Origin: Polaromonas sp.
GTDB lineage: Bacteria > Pseudomonadota > Gammaproteobacteria > Burkholderiales > Burkholderiaceae
Reading direction: 5' to 3'
DNA: 44,472 nt
Assembly: GCA_013823505.1 (NCBI GenBank)
Contig: PNMH01000024.1
Coordinates: 1-44,472 of the forward strand
Shown here: one piece after another, positions 23,608 to 32,928 of the stretch
Layout: each line of letters starts with the position of its first letter
How positions within the stretch are numbered: position 1 is the first letter of the stretch
Notes under the pieces: generated by a model
The model's database searches: none
Told to the model about the DNA's origin: nothing
What the model saw: the letters and a program-made list of their open reading frames with translations, nothing else
Position numbers and translations under genes: made by a program

Positions 23608-25156
23608 GACGAGCCAGCGCGCCGGCCACCAGGCTGGTGTCATCCCAATGGTCTGCGAGCCAGCCGTGTTGAAACACAGCGCTGCACACCGTATCCAGCA
23701 CATTGGCGGGTGATGTCTCCGGCCCCGCGAGCGCGGCGCCGATCATGCCGGCCAGCACATCGCCCGTGCCCGCCGTGGAAAGAGAGGCGTTGCCAGTGGG
23801 GTTGATGCGTGGAATCGCGCCCGGCTGCGCCACCACCGTTCCCGAACCCTTGAGCACGCAAACCGCTTGATATCGGTTGGCGATGGTTTGTGCAGACAAC
23901 AACCGGTCGGTCATGACCTGCGCCGTTCTGCAGCCCAGGAGTCGGGCGGCCTCCAGCGGGTGTGGCGTGAGTACCGTGATCCAGCCGCGCCCGTGCCGGT
24001 GGGTCAGCTGGGATTGCAGGGCGTCGTCGTTGGCCACGGCATTGAGCGCGTCGGCATCCAGCACCAGGGTGGCGACGCCGGATAACAGGCGGGGCAACAC
24101 CGCGACCACCGATGTGCCACCGCCGCATCCACAGACCACACTGGCCTTGGGCAGCCACGCGGCGTCGACCAAAGCTGCGGGGCGGCGAAACATGAGTTCG
24201 GGGCACACCGGGTCCCAGGTGGTCTCGTTTGTCGAGTCAGCTCCCAGCAGCCCCACGAAAACCCGCCCGGCACCCGCGTGCAGCGCTGCTCGCGCCGCCA
24301 GGAGCGCCGCTCCGGTCATGCCGGCGCCACCCGCAGCGATCCCTTGGCCTCCCACCACCACCACATCGCCAAAGCTGCCTTTGTGACTGGCGTGGGCCCT
24401 GGGTGTTTGGGTTCCGGTGGGGGCCATCTGACCGGCCAGCCAGGCAGCCAACGGCACCGCGTCGTCGGGCGCGACACCCAAATCGTCAAACCAGACCTGC
24501 CCGGCGGCGTCCCGGCCCTGGTGGGTGAACAGACCTGGCTTGAGGCTCAATAGAGACAAGGTGTGGCGCGCGCCGGGCCTCGAGGCCCCAGCAGACCCCG
24601 GCTCGGTGGTCTCGATGCTGGTCAACGCGCCGGTGTCGGCCTGCAGGCCACTGGGCAGGTCCACGCACAGTACGGGTGCACTTGTCGTGCGCAGCGTCGC
24701 CACCCACTTGGCCAGGTCACCCCGCAGAGGGCGCGTAACGCCAATCCCGAGCAAGGCATCAATGGCGAGATCAAACGACTCAGGCGGGTTTGACTGGACG
24801 AGTACACCGGCTGCCCGGGCATCGGACAGGGCTCGAGCCGCGTCCGGCGGCAGCTGGGAAGCATCGACCTGCGCGCCCAGTGTGTGCGTGACGACCACCT
24901 CAAAGCCCGTTTTCACGGCCCAATTGTGCAGGTGCCTGGCCGCGACCAAGCCATCACCCCCGTTGTTGCCTGGGCCGCAGGCCACCCAGATACAGCGCGC
25001 GTGCGGCGTCAGTGCCCGGGCAAGCTGTGCCACAGCCAGCCCTGCGCGGGCCATCAGGGTGTGTGCGGGCAGCGAGGCCTGTGCTGCGAGCTCAAGGCTG
25101 CGCGTGCCCGGGGTGTCGAAGAGGGGTTCGCGTTGGTGGCCTTTGATGGGTCGCAT
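23588..25156 (-). CDS. nnr: Bifunctional NAD(P)HX epimerase / ADP-dependent dehydratase
   Basis: This repair enzyme (522 residues) restores hydrated, damaged NADH and NADPH. The N-terminal YjeF epimerase domain (about residues 1-220) has VACGPGNNGGDGLVAARHLH and LLGIGVTRPLRG. The C-terminal ribokinase-like dehydratase domain (about 240-510) has ASHKGSFGDVVVVGGQGIAA, CGCGGGTS and the ATP/ADP-binding NPTGNASLSTAGTGDVLAGM. The frame is open to 25375, but the extra 73 codons are Arg-rich and overlap the upstream gene; the ATG at 25156 (MRPIKGHQ) fits. It lies 14 bp after the DadA-like gene and is probably co-transcribed with it. Confidence 0.92.
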   Translation of the reverse strand: MRPIKGHQREPLFDTPGTRSLELAAQASLPAHTLMARAGLAVAQLARALTPHARCIWVACGPGNNGGDGLVAARHLHNWAVKTGFEVVVTHTLGAQVDASQLPPDAARALSDARAAGVLVQSNPPESFDLAIDALLGIGVTRPLRGDLAKWVATLRTTSAPVLCVDLPSGLQADTGALTSIETTEPGSAGASRPGARHTLSLLSLKPGLFTHQGRDAAGQVWFDDLGVAPDDAVPLAAWLAGQMAPTGTQTPRAHASHKGSFGDVVVVGGQGIAAGGAGMTGAALLAARAALHAGAGRVFVGLLGADSTNETTWDPVCPELMFRRPAALVDAAWLPKASVVCGCGGGTSVVAVLPRLLSGVATLVLDADALNAVANDDALQSQLTHRHGRGWITVLTPHPLEAARLLGCRTAQVMTDRLLSAQTIANRYQAVCVLKGSGTVVAQPGAIPRINPTGNASLSTAGTGDVLAGMIGAALAGPETSPANVLDTVCSAVFQHGWLADHWDDTSLVAGALARRVRPMV

Positions 25157-25170
25157 GGCCACAGTCTGGC

Positions 25171-26463
25171 TCAAATGCCGTAGCGTTGGGGTGAACACTG
25201 GATGAGCGCGAGGTCGGGCGCCCGCCCGCCGATCTGGTCGGCCAGCACGCGGGCAGCGCCGCAGGCCATGGACCAACCGCCTGGCCCATGACCCAGGTTC
25301 AGCCATAGGCCCGGTACGCGGCTTGCGCCGATGAGGGGCGCGCCGTCGGGCAGCGTGGCTTGTGCGCCGCACCATTCCTGAACGTTGCCGGCCTGACCGC
25401 CCAGGCGAACCGCGCCCGGAAACCAGTCAGACAGCGTGCGGTACAGGCGTTGCAGACCCGCTTTGGACGGCGTGCTGGAGTCGCGGCCCCATTCGCTTCC
25501 GCCGGCCACCCTTACGCGTTGGCCCAGGCGTGCGATGGACACCCCGTAGCGGGCATCGAGCACCGCAGACTGTGGAGCATCCATGGGTTCACGCACGGCC
25601 GCGCTCAGCGAGTGCCCTCGCACCGTTTGCAACGGTACCTTCAAGCCCAGCGCGCCGAGCAAACCCGAGCTTGCGGCGCCGGCGCAGATCACCACCGCGT
25701 CGAAGCGCTGGGTCGGCGCATTCGCGCCTTCGTTGTTCTGGCGGGCTGCTGTGGGGACCAGTTCCAAGAGGAAGCCGGCGGGCTTCAGTGCCTCGACACG
25801 GCTCACGATGGTGTTGAACTCGAACTGGCAGCCCGATTGCTGGGCTTGCATGCGCAGCAGCACCGCGAACTCCCGGCAATTGGCCACCGATTCACCGCCA
25901 AGCTCAATGGCTCCGTGCAGCGCCGTCTCGGTACTCAGGGCGGGCTCCAGCATGCGCGCTTCTTCGGTCGTGAGAGCCTTGACGGGCAGGCCCAGGTCGC
26001 GCAGTTGCTGCAATGGCGCCTGCGCCAGGCTCGCATCCTGTTCGGTTCGCAGCAGCACTAGCATGCCGTGGCTGCGGTCGTGTTCCAACTGATACTGAGC
26101 AGTGATGGCCTGCAGCCTTTCCTGGCTGTAGCTCACGAGCCGATGGATGTGTTCTTGCGTCGCCGTCACTTGCGGGCCTTGGTGGGCTTTGCGCCAGCGC
26201 CATAGCCAGCTCCAATCTCCACCCCGGGGCAAACGGGTCAGTTGCAGTCCGTCCGTCGCTGAGGACCAAGGCAACCCAAGCTTGCATGCGGCCGGATTCC
26301 AGGGGGCGGTCCAACCGGGGGCGATGAGTGCTCCGGTGGCAAAACTGGCCTCTTCAGCCACGGTGCTGCGCCGCTCGAACACCGTCACTTCATGGCCGTC
26401 CAATGACAACTCGTGTGCGCAGGCGATGCCCACCACCCCTGCTCCAACCACCGCGATTTTCAA
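25171..26463 (-). CDS. FAD-dependent amino-acid dehydrogenase, DadA-like
   Basis: The 430-residue flavoprotein of the DAO/DadA family starts with the FAD motif KIAVVGAGVVGIACAHELSL and has the DadA-typical TGALIAPGWTAPWN segment. The C-terminal region LGHGPGGWSMACGAARVLAD closes the FAD site. Members oxidise D-amino acids or related secondary amines and pass electrons to quinones. The substrate is not evident here, and the protein is less like dadA of the alanine operon than a generic relative. I choose the TTG at 26463, preceded by GGGAG; the 22 upstream codons of the open frame are unlikely. It is first in a two-gene operon with nnr. Confidence 0.82.
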   Translation of the reverse strand: MKIAVVGAGVVGIACAHELSLDGHEVTVFERRSTVAEEASFATGALIAPGWTAPWNPAACKLGLPWSSATDGLQLTRLPRGGDWSWLWRWRKAHQGPQVTATQEHIHRLVSYSQERLQAITAQYQLEHDRSHGMLVLLRTEQDASLAQAPLQQLRDLGLPVKALTTEEARMLEPALSTETALHGAIELGGESVANCREFAVLLRMQAQQSGCQFEFNTIVSRVEALKPAGFLLELVPTAARQNNEGANAPTQRFDAVVICAGAASSGLLGALGLKVPLQTVRGHSLSAAVREPMDAPQSAVLDARYGVSIARLGQRVRVAGGSEWGRDSSTPSKAGLQRLYRTLSDWFPGAVRLGGQAGNVQEWCGAQATLPDGAPLIGASRVPGLWLNLGHGPGGWSMACGAARVLADQIGGRAPDLALIQCSPQRYGI

Positions 26464-26624
26464 ACCGTGCTCCCAGAAAACTGCATTGTGCCGGGAGGTA
26501 ACAGCCCTCCAGGAGGACTCGCGGGACAAAAAGCCAGATGACTCATGGGAGAGGACGCAAAACGCCCGTGTGTGCGCTCAAGCAGCGCACCCAAGGAGGA
26601 GGGTGGGGACAGAGGCCGGGCTGC

Positions 26625-26630
26625 TATAAT
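26625..26630 (+). promoter_or_regulatory. -10 box of the rpsB-tsf promoter
   Basis: A consensus TATAAT stands about 168 bp before rpsB. The -35 region at the right distance (GGTGGG) is poor, as in several growth-controlled ribosomal promoters. Start would be near 26637, leaving a leader of about 160 nt. Confidence 0.55.
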
Positions 26631-26694
26631 CGACAGGCTTTGCAGATGGTGGTGTGAACAAAGGTTCATCCCGCACTGCAGGGCAAATCGCAAA

Positions 26695-26767
26695 CCAGCC
26701 CAACCGGGTGTTGCCTGTGGCGGCCAAATCGCAATGTATTCGGTGGCCTTCAGGTGATCGGGGCTGG
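26695..26767 (+). ncRNA. Structured leader of rpsB, candidate S2 autoregulatory element
   Basis: Three nested stems can form: CCAGCCC (26695-26701) with GGGCTGG (26761-26767), CCTG (26714-26717) with CAGG (26751-26754), and GGCCA (26722-26726) with TGGCC (26744-26748). The element ends 31 nt before the rpsB start. Ribosomal protein S2 represses its own operon through the mRNA leader in other proteobacteria; that this fold does so here is inferred. Confidence 0.4.
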
Positions 26768-26798
26768 ATTTTAGACTCAACCTCTGGAAAGTTAACTC

Positions 26799-27554
26799 AT
26801 GTCAATCTCCATGCGCGAAATGCTGGAAGCCGGTGTCCATTTCGGTCACCAAACCCGCTTCTGGAACCCCAAGATGGCTCCGTACATCTTCGGCCATCGC
26901 AACAAAATCCACATCGTCAACCTCGAAAAGACGCTGCCCCTGTTCGAAGATGCAGCGAAGTTCGTGCGTCAACTCTCCGCCAACCGCGGCACCATCCTGA
27001 TGGTGGGCACCAAGCGCCAGTCGCGCGACATCGTGGCCCAGGAAGCCCGCCGTGCCGGCGTGCCTTTCGTTGACCAGCGCTGGCTTGGCGGCATGCTCAC
27101 CAACTTCAAGACGGTGAAGACCTCGATCAAGCGTCTGAAGGACATGCAGGCCCAGAAAGAAGGCGGCCTGGACAGCATGACCAAAAAAGAGCAGCTGACC
27201 TTCACCCGCGAAATGGAAAAGCTGGAGAAGGACATCGGCGGCATCCAGGACATGACCGCGCTGCCCGATGCGATCTTCGTGATCGACGTGGGCTTCCACA
27301 AGATCGCCGTGCTTGAAGCGCAGAAGCTGGGCATCCCGCTGGTCGGCGTGGTTGACACCAACCATTCGCCCGTGGGCATCGACTACGTGATCCCCGGTAA
27401 CGACGACTCGGCCCGTGCCGTGGCGCTCTACGCCCGCGGCATCGCCGATGCGATCCTCGAAGGCCGCAGCAACGCCGTCAATGACGTTGTGAAAGCCGTG
27501 GCTGCTGAAGGCGCCGACGAGTTCGTCGAAGTCAAGGAAAACACCGCTGCTTGA
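26799..27554 (+). CDS. rpsB: 30S ribosomal protein S2
   Basis: This core small-subunit protein of 251 residues, close to the usual 240-255, starts [40 protein letters not shown] and [20 protein letters not shown] are S2 signatures. The coiled-coil-like insertion [20 protein letters not shown] is normal. The ribosome-binding site GGAAAG is eight bases before the ATG. It is first in the rpsB-tsf transcript, with a structured leader before it and an attenuator after it. Confidence 0.98.
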   Translation: MSISMREMLEAGVHFGHQTRFWNPKMAPYIFGHRNKIHIVNLEKTLPLFEDAAKFVRQLSANRGTILMVGTKRQSRDIVAQEARRAGVPFVDQRWLGGMLTNFKTVKTSIKRLKDMQAQKEGGLDSMTKKEQLTFTREMEKLEKDIGGIQDMTALPDAIFVIDVGFHKIAVLEAQKLGIPLVGVVDTNHSPVGIDYVIPGNDDSARAVALYARGIADAILEGRSNAVNDVVKAVAAEGADEFVEVKENTAA

Positions 27555-27570
27555 AGGCGTTGTTCCCATG

Positions 27571-27596
27571 AAAGAGGGGCTCGTGAGCCCCTTTTT
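27571..27596 (+). terminator. Terminator/attenuator between rpsB and tsf
   Basis: GGGGCT (27576-27581) and AGCCCC (27586-27591) form a stem around CGTG followed by five T residues, with flanking A and T tracts that lengthen the pairing. Lying between rpsB and tsf, it probably lowers tsf expression relative to rpsB. Confidence 0.75.
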
Positions 27597-27668
27597 CGCA
27601 CCGAAATCCGATCATTGAACATGGCCGACTTCTGCCCGAAGGGCGAAGCGGCGTCAAGGAGAACACAG

Positions 27669-28586
27669 ATGGCAATTACCGCAAGCATGGTCGCTGAACT
27701 GCGCGCCAAGACCGACGCTCCCATGATGGAGTGCAAGAAGGCCCTGACCGAAGCCGAAGGCGACATGGCCAAGGCCGAAGAGTTGCTGCGCGTCAAGCTG
27801 GGCACCAAGGCCGGCAAGGCCGCCAGCCGCGTGACGGCCGAAGGCGTGGTCGCCAGCTTCATCGACGGCACCACGGGTGGCCTGATCGAAGTTAACTGCG
27901 AAACCGACTTCGTCACCAAGAACGACAGCTTCCTGGCCTTGGCCAACGCCGCGGCTGAGCTCGTGGCAAAGCACCAGCCAGCCGATGTGGCTGCGCTCGG
28001 CGCGCTGCCCTACAGTCAGGACGGCTTCGGCCCCACGTTGGAAGACGTGCGCAAGGGCCTGATTGGCAAGATCGGTGAGAACATGTCGTTCCGCCGCTTC
28101 AAGGCCTACAGCGGCGCCTCCAAGCTGGCTGGTTACCTGCACGGCACGCGCATCGGCGTGGTGGTGGAGTTTGACGGCGACGAGACGGCAGCCAAGGATG
28201 TCGCGATGCACGTGGCCGCCATGAAGCCCGTGTCCCTGACGAGCAACGACGTTCCTGCCGAGTTCATCGAGCGCGAGCGATCGGTGGCCACTGCCAAGGC
28301 CGATGAAGCCAACAAGGAACTCGTGGCAGCCGGCAAGCCGGCGCAGAGCGCCGAAATCGTCGCCAAGCGCATTGATGGTGCGGTGCAGAAGTACCTCAAG
28401 GAAGTCTCGCTGTTCAACCAGTCCTTCGTCAAAAACGACAAGCAGACCGTGGAAGCCATGCTCAAAGCTGCCGGCACCACCGTCAAGGGCTTCACCCTGT
28501 ACGTGGTGGGCGAGGGCATCGAGAAGAAGGTGGACGACTTCGCTGCCGAGGTTGCTGCCCAAGTGGCTGCCGCCAAAGGCGCCTGA
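27669..28586 (+). CDS. tsf: Elongation factor Ts
   Basis: The nucleotide-exchange factor of EF-Tu has 305 residues. The N-terminal UBA-like domain starts [20 protein letters not shown] and continues [20 protein letters not shown]; the core has [19 protein letters not shown], the classical EF-Ts signature. The C-terminal domain ends with a helical module ([15 protein letters not shown]). The chosen ATG has AAGGAG eight bases upstream; the open frame upstream to 27615 is not used. Downstream, a long hairpin precedes pyrH. Confidence 0.98.
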   Translation: MAITASMVAELRAKTDAPMMECKKALTEAEGDMAKAEELLRVKLGTKAGKAASRVTAEGVVASFIDGTTGGLIEVNCETDFVTKNDSFLALANAAAELVAKHQPADVAALGALPYSQDGFGPTLEDVRKGLIGKIGENMSFRRFKAYSGASKLAGYLHGTRIGVVVEFDGDETAAKDVAMHVAAMKPVSLTSNDVPAEFIERERSVATAKADEANKELVAAGKPAQSAEIVAKRIDGAVQKYLKEVSLFNQSFVKNDKQTVEAMLKAAGTTVKGFTLYVVGEGIEKKVDDFAAEVAAQVAAAKGA

Positions 28587-28619
28587 TCGTCCGCTGGCGG
28601 CACCCGTTGCCGCCGTGAA

Positions 28620-28651
28620 CAAGACAACGGGCCGCAAGGCCCGTTGTCTTG
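28620..28651 (+). terminator. Hairpin after tsf
   Basis: CAAGACAACGGGCC (28620-28633) and GGCCCGTTGTCTTG (28638-28651) form a perfect 14-bp stem capped by GCAA, a GNRA tetraloop. The T-tail is weak, so termination may be partial; pyrH begins 83 bp later. Confidence 0.7.
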
Positions 28652-28734
28652 TGTGTAACCGGCACCGACGGCTCCACGCTCCTCGGTACACTTGCCGGCT
28701 GAATTTTGTGTTTTTGCTTCCTGAAAGTTGCCCC

Positions 28735-29445
28735 ATGCCTGCCTACAAACGGATTCTGCTGAAGTTGTCGGGTGAAGCCCTCATGGGCGACGACGCCTTC
28801 GGCATCAACCGGGCCACCATCGTGCGGATGGTGGAAGAGATCGCAGACGTCACGCGTCTGGGTGTGCAGGTGGCCATCGTCATCGGCGGCGGCAACATCT
28901 TCCGCGGCGTGGCGGGTGGTTCTGTCGGTATGGACCGCGCCACCGCCGACTACATGGGCATGCTGGCCACGGTGATGAATTCGCTGGCGCTGGCCGACAC
29001 TATGGACAAGGCTGGACTGGTGGCGCGCGTGATGTCGGCCATCGCTATCGAGCAGGTGGTCGAGCCCTACGTGCGTCCCAAGGCCTTGCAGTACCTCGAA
29101 GAAGGCAAGGTTGTGGTGTTTGCTGCCGGTACCGGCAACCCGTTTTTCACCACCGACACGGCCGCTGCCCTGCGGGGTGCCGAAATCGGCGCGGAGATTG
29201 TGCTCAAGGCCACCAAGGTGGACGGTGTCTACAGCGCCGACCCGAACAAGGACCCCACGGCCACGCGATACGCGTCGATCACGTTTGATGAAGCGATGCA
29301 AAAGAACCTGCAGGTGATGGACGCCACGGCATTTGCCTTGTGTCGCGACCAGAAGCTGCCGGTCAAGGTGTTTTCGATCTTCAAGCCCGGTGCGCTGCGT
29401 GATGTCGTGATGGGCAAGGACGAAGGCACGCTGGTTCATGTGTGA
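28735..29445 (+). CDS. pyrH: UMP kinase
   Basis: This bacterial amino-acid-kinase-fold UMP kinase (236 residues) phosphorylates UMP to UDP for nucleotide synthesis, in the cytoplasm. Signatures are the N-terminal [25 protein letters not shown] (about 55-66), [17 protein letters not shown] (about 132-148) and [16 protein letters not shown]. The enzyme is normally allosteric (GTP activation, UTP inhibition). The ATG at 28735 is chosen by homology; the longer open frame upstream is a shadow through tsf. It is followed 41 bp later by frr, the usual order. Confidence 0.97.
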   Translation: MPAYKRILLKLSGEALMGDDAFGINRATIVRMVEEIADVTRLGVQVAIVIGGGNIFRGVAGGSVGMDRATADYMGMLATVMNSLALADTMDKAGLVARVMSAIAIEQVVEPYVRPKALQYLEEGKVVVFAAGTGNPFFTTDTAAALRGAEIGAEIVLKATKVDGVYSADPNKDPTATRYASITFDEAMQKNLQVMDATAFALCRDQKLPVKVFSIFKPGALRDVVMGKDEGTLVHV

Positions 29446-29486
29446 CCAGCGAATGCGGGCACCCTTTCCAGAAATGAGGAGTTTTC

Positions 29487-30047
29487 ATGAGCGTTGATGA
29501 CATTCGCAAAACCGCCGAGCACAAGATGATGCAATCGGTGGAGGCGTTCAAGAACGGGCTGACCAAGATCCGCACAGGACGCCCCAACCCGGCGCTGCTC
29601 GACACGGTGCATGTGGACTATTACGGCTCCATGCTGCCCCTGTCGCAGGTGGCCAACCTCACCCTGCTCGATTCGCGCACGATCGGCGTGGCACCTTGGG
29701 AAAAGGGCATGGGCGCCAAGATCGAGAAAGCCATTCGCGAGTCTGATCTGGGTTTGAATCCTTCGAGCCAGGGTGATCTGATCCGCGTGCCCATGCCGCC
29801 CATGACCGAAGAGCGCCGCAAGGAACTCACCAAAGTCGTGCGCGGAGATGGTGAAGCCGCGAAAATCGCCATTCGTAACCTTCGGCGCGACGCCAACGAA
29901 CAGGTGAAAAAACTGGTGAAGGAAAAGCTGGCCTCCGAGGACGACGATCGCCGTTCGCAGGAAGATATCCAGAAGCTCACCGACCGGGTCATCAACGAGG
30001 TGGATCGCCTCGTTGCGGGCAAGGAACAAGACATCATGGCGGTCTGA
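29487..30047 (+). CDS. frr: Ribosome recycling factor
   Basis: With EF-G this 186-residue protein splits post-termination ribosomes. It has the usual length and signatures: [20 protein letters not shown] (the tRNA-mimic helix), [17 protein letters not shown], and the C-terminal helix with [20 protein letters not shown] and [16 protein letters not shown]. The start has GAGGAG seven bases upstream. It is part of the conserved rpsB-tsf-pyrH-frr-uppS order. Confidence 0.98.
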   Translation: MSVDDIRKTAEHKMMQSVEAFKNGLTKIRTGRPNPALLDTVHVDYYGSMLPLSQVANLTLLDSRTIGVAPWEKGMGAKIEKAIRESDLGLNPSSQGDLIRVPMPPMTEERRKELTKVVRGDGEAAKIAIRNLRRDANEQVKKLVKEKLASEDDDRRSQEDIQKLTDRVINEVDRLVAGKEQDIMAV

Positions 30048-30083
30048 CGGCCGTTGAGAACCGCACGCCACGCTCTGACATCG

Positions 30084-30854
30084 ATGTCTCCGCCCATGCC
30101 CACCCACGACGAACTTGCAGGCCCGATGCCTCGCCACGTCGCCATCGTGATGGACGGCAACGGCCGCTGGGCGCAAAAGCGCTGGCTGCCCAGGGTGGCT
30201 GGCCACAAACAAGGCGTTGAAGCCCTGCGGCGTGTCGTCAAGGCCTGCCTTGAACGCGGCATTCCAGTGCTGACGGTGTTTGCTTTCTCGTCGGAAAACT
30301 GGAATCGCCCGGTGGAAGAGGTGTCCAGCCTCATGGACTTGCTGGTGCTGGCGCTGTCGCGCGAAGTGCCTTCTTTGGAAGGCAACGGCGTTCGATTGCA
30401 CTTCCCGGGGGATCGTCAGGGGCTCTCCAAGCGGGTGGTGCAGGGCTTGGTGGCGGCCGAACATGACACGGCCCACAACCACAAGCTGGTTCTCAACGTT
30501 TGCTTCAATTACGGCGGTCGCTGGGACATGGCCCAGGCCGCCCGCAAGCTGGTCGCTCAAGGCCTTGAGATCACTGAAGAAAGTCTCAATGGTCAGATGG
30601 CGCTAGCGCACGTGCCCGATCCCGATTTGTTGATCCGCACCGGTGGCGAGCTGCGCATCAGCAATTTCCTGCTCTGGCAGACCGCATACACGGAACTGGT
30701 GTTCAGCGAATGCCTGTGGCCAGACTTTGGTCCTGCCGAGTTGGACCGCGCGTTGCAGGAGTACGCCAACCGCGAACGCCGCTTCGGTCGGACGACCGAG
30801 CAGGTCGGGCAGGCCGAGCCTCTGCTGGCGGTGGGCGGCGATCGACATGCTTAG
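30084..30854 (+). CDS. uppS: Isoprenyl transferase (undecaprenyl diphosphate synthase)
   Basis: The cis-prenyltransferase (256 residues) builds the C55 lipid carrier for peptidoglycan and O-antigen. The catalytic aspartate is D24 in HVAIVMDGNGRWAQKR. Other signatures are VLTVFAFSSENWNRP, VCFNYGGRWD and the C-terminal LIRTGGELRISNFLLWQ. The start is ambiguous: the ATG at 30084 or one at 30096; neither has a strong ribosome-binding site. Its end overlaps cdsA by eight bases. Confidence 0.96.
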   Translation: MSPPMPTHDELAGPMPRHVAIVMDGNGRWAQKRWLPRVAGHKQGVEALRRVVKACLERGIPVLTVFAFSSENWNRPVEEVSSLMDLLVLALSREVPSLEGNGVRLHFPGDRQGLSKRVVQGLVAAEHDTAHNHKLVLNVCFNYGGRWDMAQAARKLVAQGLEITEESLNGQMALAHVPDPDLLIRTGGELRISNFLLWQTAYTELVFSECLWPDFGPAELDRALQEYANRERRFGRTTEQVGQAEPLLAVGGDRHA

Positions 30855-31680
30855 ACAGCGTGTCATCACCGCCTTGCTGCTGCTGGCGGTCCTGTTGCCC
30901 GCCTTGTTTTATCCCGCCATCGAACCGTTTGCCGCGCTCACCTTGTTGTTGATCGTGGCGGCGGGCTGGGAGTGGGCCCGCCTCAACCGCGTTGACTCGC
31001 GTCCGGCACTGGGTTTGGGTTTCGGTTTGGGTTTGGTCCTGGTGCTCGTCTGGCTCTCCGGTGGGCTGGGTCAGTCGTGGCGTGCCGTCTGGATCGGCGT
31101 GAGCGTGATCTGGGTCGTGCTGGCGGTGGCCATGCTGGCGCGCGGTGTCACGGGTTGGGGTTCCTGGCCCAAGGGGTTGCGGCTCTGGCTGGGATTGGTC
31201 CTGATCGGATGTGCGTGGGTGGCCATGGTGCAGGCGCGGCTCACGGGCTTGGGGTTTCTGTTGTCGGTGCTCGTGCTGGTCTGGATGGCGGACATCGCCG
31301 CTTATTTCGGCGGCAAGTCGTTCGGGCGGCGCAAGTTGGCTCCATCCATCAGCCCAGGCAAAACTTGGGAAGGCGCCATCAGTGGTTTCATTGGCGTTTT
31401 CGTGTTGGCTGCTCTCTGGCTCTGGGCCGACTCCCAGGGATTCGCCAGCGCAAGCAGCCTCTACGCGCGCCTTTGGGCCTTCGGCCCTTTTTTGGCCGCG
31501 CTGTCGCTGGCCTTCCTCGTGACCATGAGCGTGGTCGGTGATCTGGTCGAGTCCCTTGTCAAGCGCAGCGCGGGTGTGAAGGACTCCAGCGGCCTGTTGC
31601 CAGGCCATGGCGGCGTGCTCGATCGTGTCGACGCCTTGCTGCCGGTCTTGCCTTTGGCGATGATGCTCATCACCCTCTGA
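30847..31680 (+). CDS. cdsA: Phosphatidate cytidylyltransferase
   Basis: This membrane enzyme makes CDP-diacylglycerol, the precursor of all phospholipids. The 277 residues contain about seven to eight hydrophobic helices. The C-terminal CDS signature is complete: [20 protein letters not shown] followed by GVLDRVDAL, with the conserved K-R, K-D, H-G-G and D-R-x-D. The short start [17 protein letters not shown] leads straight into the first helix. It overlaps uppS and ends five bases before dxr. Confidence 0.97.
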   Translation: MLRQRVITALLLLAVLLPALFYPAIEPFAALTLLLIVAAGWEWARLNRVDSRPALGLGFGLGLVLVLVWLSGGLGQSWRAVWIGVSVIWVVLAVAMLARGVTGWGSWPKGLRLWLGLVLIGCAWVAMVQARLTGLGFLLSVLVLVWMADIAAYFGGKSFGRRKLAPSISPGKTWEGAISGFIGVFVLAALWLWADSQGFASASSLYARLWAFGPFLAALSLAFLVTMSVVGDLVESLVKRSAGVKDSSGLLPGHGGVLDRVDALLPVLPLAMMLITL

Positions 31681-31685
31681 ATGCC

Positions 31686-32870
31686 ATGACCTCCACGCAG
31701 TCCATCACCATCCTTGGCTCCACTGGGTCCATCGGCAAAAGTACGCTCGATGTCTTGGCGCGCCATCCGGATCGCTACCGCGTGTTTGCGCTCACGGCGT
31801 CCAGTCAGGTTGACTTGATGCTGGCGCAGTGCCAGCAGTTTTCCCCCCGCTATGCGGTGATGGTGAGTCCGGCGCATGCGAAGCAGCTGGCCGAGCGCGT
31901 GCGCGAGTTGGGCCTGAAGGTGCAGGTGTTGTCGGGGGAGCAGGCGTTGTGCGATGTGTGTACCGATCCCGAGGTGGATGCCGTCATGGCCGCCATCGTG
32001 GGAGCCGCGGGCCTGGCGCCCAGCCTGGCCGCGGCGCTTGCCGGCAAGAAGCTTCTGCTGGCCAACAAGGAAGCCTTGGTGGTGGGTGGCGCGCTGTTCA
32101 TGCAGGCGGTTCGTGACGGTGGTGCCACGCTGCTGCCCATCGACAGCGAACACTCCGCCGTATTCCAGTCCCTGCCCGAAGAACCGTCCTCATGGTCGCG
32201 TCGGGTGGAGAAAATCGTGTTGACCGCATCCGGTGGACCTTTTCGCACGCGCGATCCGCAAACACTGGCTCAGGTAACGCCCAATGAAGCTTGCGCGCAC
32301 CCCAACTGGGTGATGGGGCGCAAGATATCCGTCGACTCCGCCACCATGATGAACAAGGCGCTCGAGGTCATCGAGGCTTGTTACCTCTTCGGCCTGCCCC
32401 CGGCGCAGATCGAGGTGGTGATCCATCCGCAGAGCGTGATCCATTCGATGGTGCAGTACACCGACGGCTCGTTGGTGGCTCAGCTCGGCACGCCCGACAT
32501 GCGCGTGCCGATCGCCTACGGTCTGGCCTGGCCCGAGCGCATGGCCTCAGGGGCTGCACCACTGGACTTCAGCACCTTGGGTTCCTTGACCTTCGAGAAA
32601 CCCGACGATCTGCGTTTCCCCGGATTGCAATTGGCTTGGGCATCGCTAGAAGGCCCGATTGGCACCACTGCGGTGCTGAACGCGGCGAACGAGGTGGCGG
32701 TGGCGGCGTTTCTCGAGCAGCGCTTGCGCTTTGACCAGATCCACGCCATCAACGATGCAACTTTGCAGGCCATGATCCCCTCCAAGCCTAACGACTTGTC
32801 AGACTTGTTGGCCATCGATCAGCAGGCCCGTCGCCTGGCTCAAACCCAGGTCGAGCGGCTCTCCCGCTGA
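31686..32870 (+). CDS. dxr: 1-deoxy-D-xylulose 5-phosphate reductoisomerase
   Basis: This enzyme of the non-mevalonate isoprenoid pathway (394 residues) converts DXP to MEP with NADPH, and so feeds uppS. The NADPH loop is [16 protein letters not shown] (residues 9-24). The metal site is [15 protein letters not shown], and the flexible active-site loop region follows in [20 protein letters not shown]. The C-terminal helical domain ends normally. The start codon lies five bases after the cdsA stop. Confidence 0.98.
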   Translation: MTSTQSITILGSTGSIGKSTLDVLARHPDRYRVFALTASSQVDLMLAQCQQFSPRYAVMVSPAHAKQLAERVRELGLKVQVLSGEQALCDVCTDPEVDAVMAAIVGAAGLAPSLAAALAGKKLLLANKEALVVGGALFMQAVRDGGATLLPIDSEHSAVFQSLPEEPSSWSRRVEKIVLTASGGPFRTRDPQTLAQVTPNEACAHPNWVMGRKISVDSATMMNKALEVIEACYLFGLPPAQIEVVIHPQSVIHSMVQYTDGSLVAQLGTPDMRVPIAYGLAWPERMASGAAPLDFSTLGSLTFEKPDDLRFPGLQLAWASLEGPIGTTAVLNAANEVAVAAFLEQRLRFDQIHAINDATLQAMIPSKPNDLSDLLAIDQQARRLAQTQVERLSR

Positions 32871-32928
32871 GTCACCAGCCCGCAGGCGCTGAAGCGACAC
32901 TCACCCACTTCACGACGACCCGCCCACC

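Noticed and set aside
25157..25375. 73-codon N-terminal extension of nnr
   Set aside because: It is Arg-rich and overlaps the DadA-like gene; the ATG at 25156 gives a normal YjeF start.
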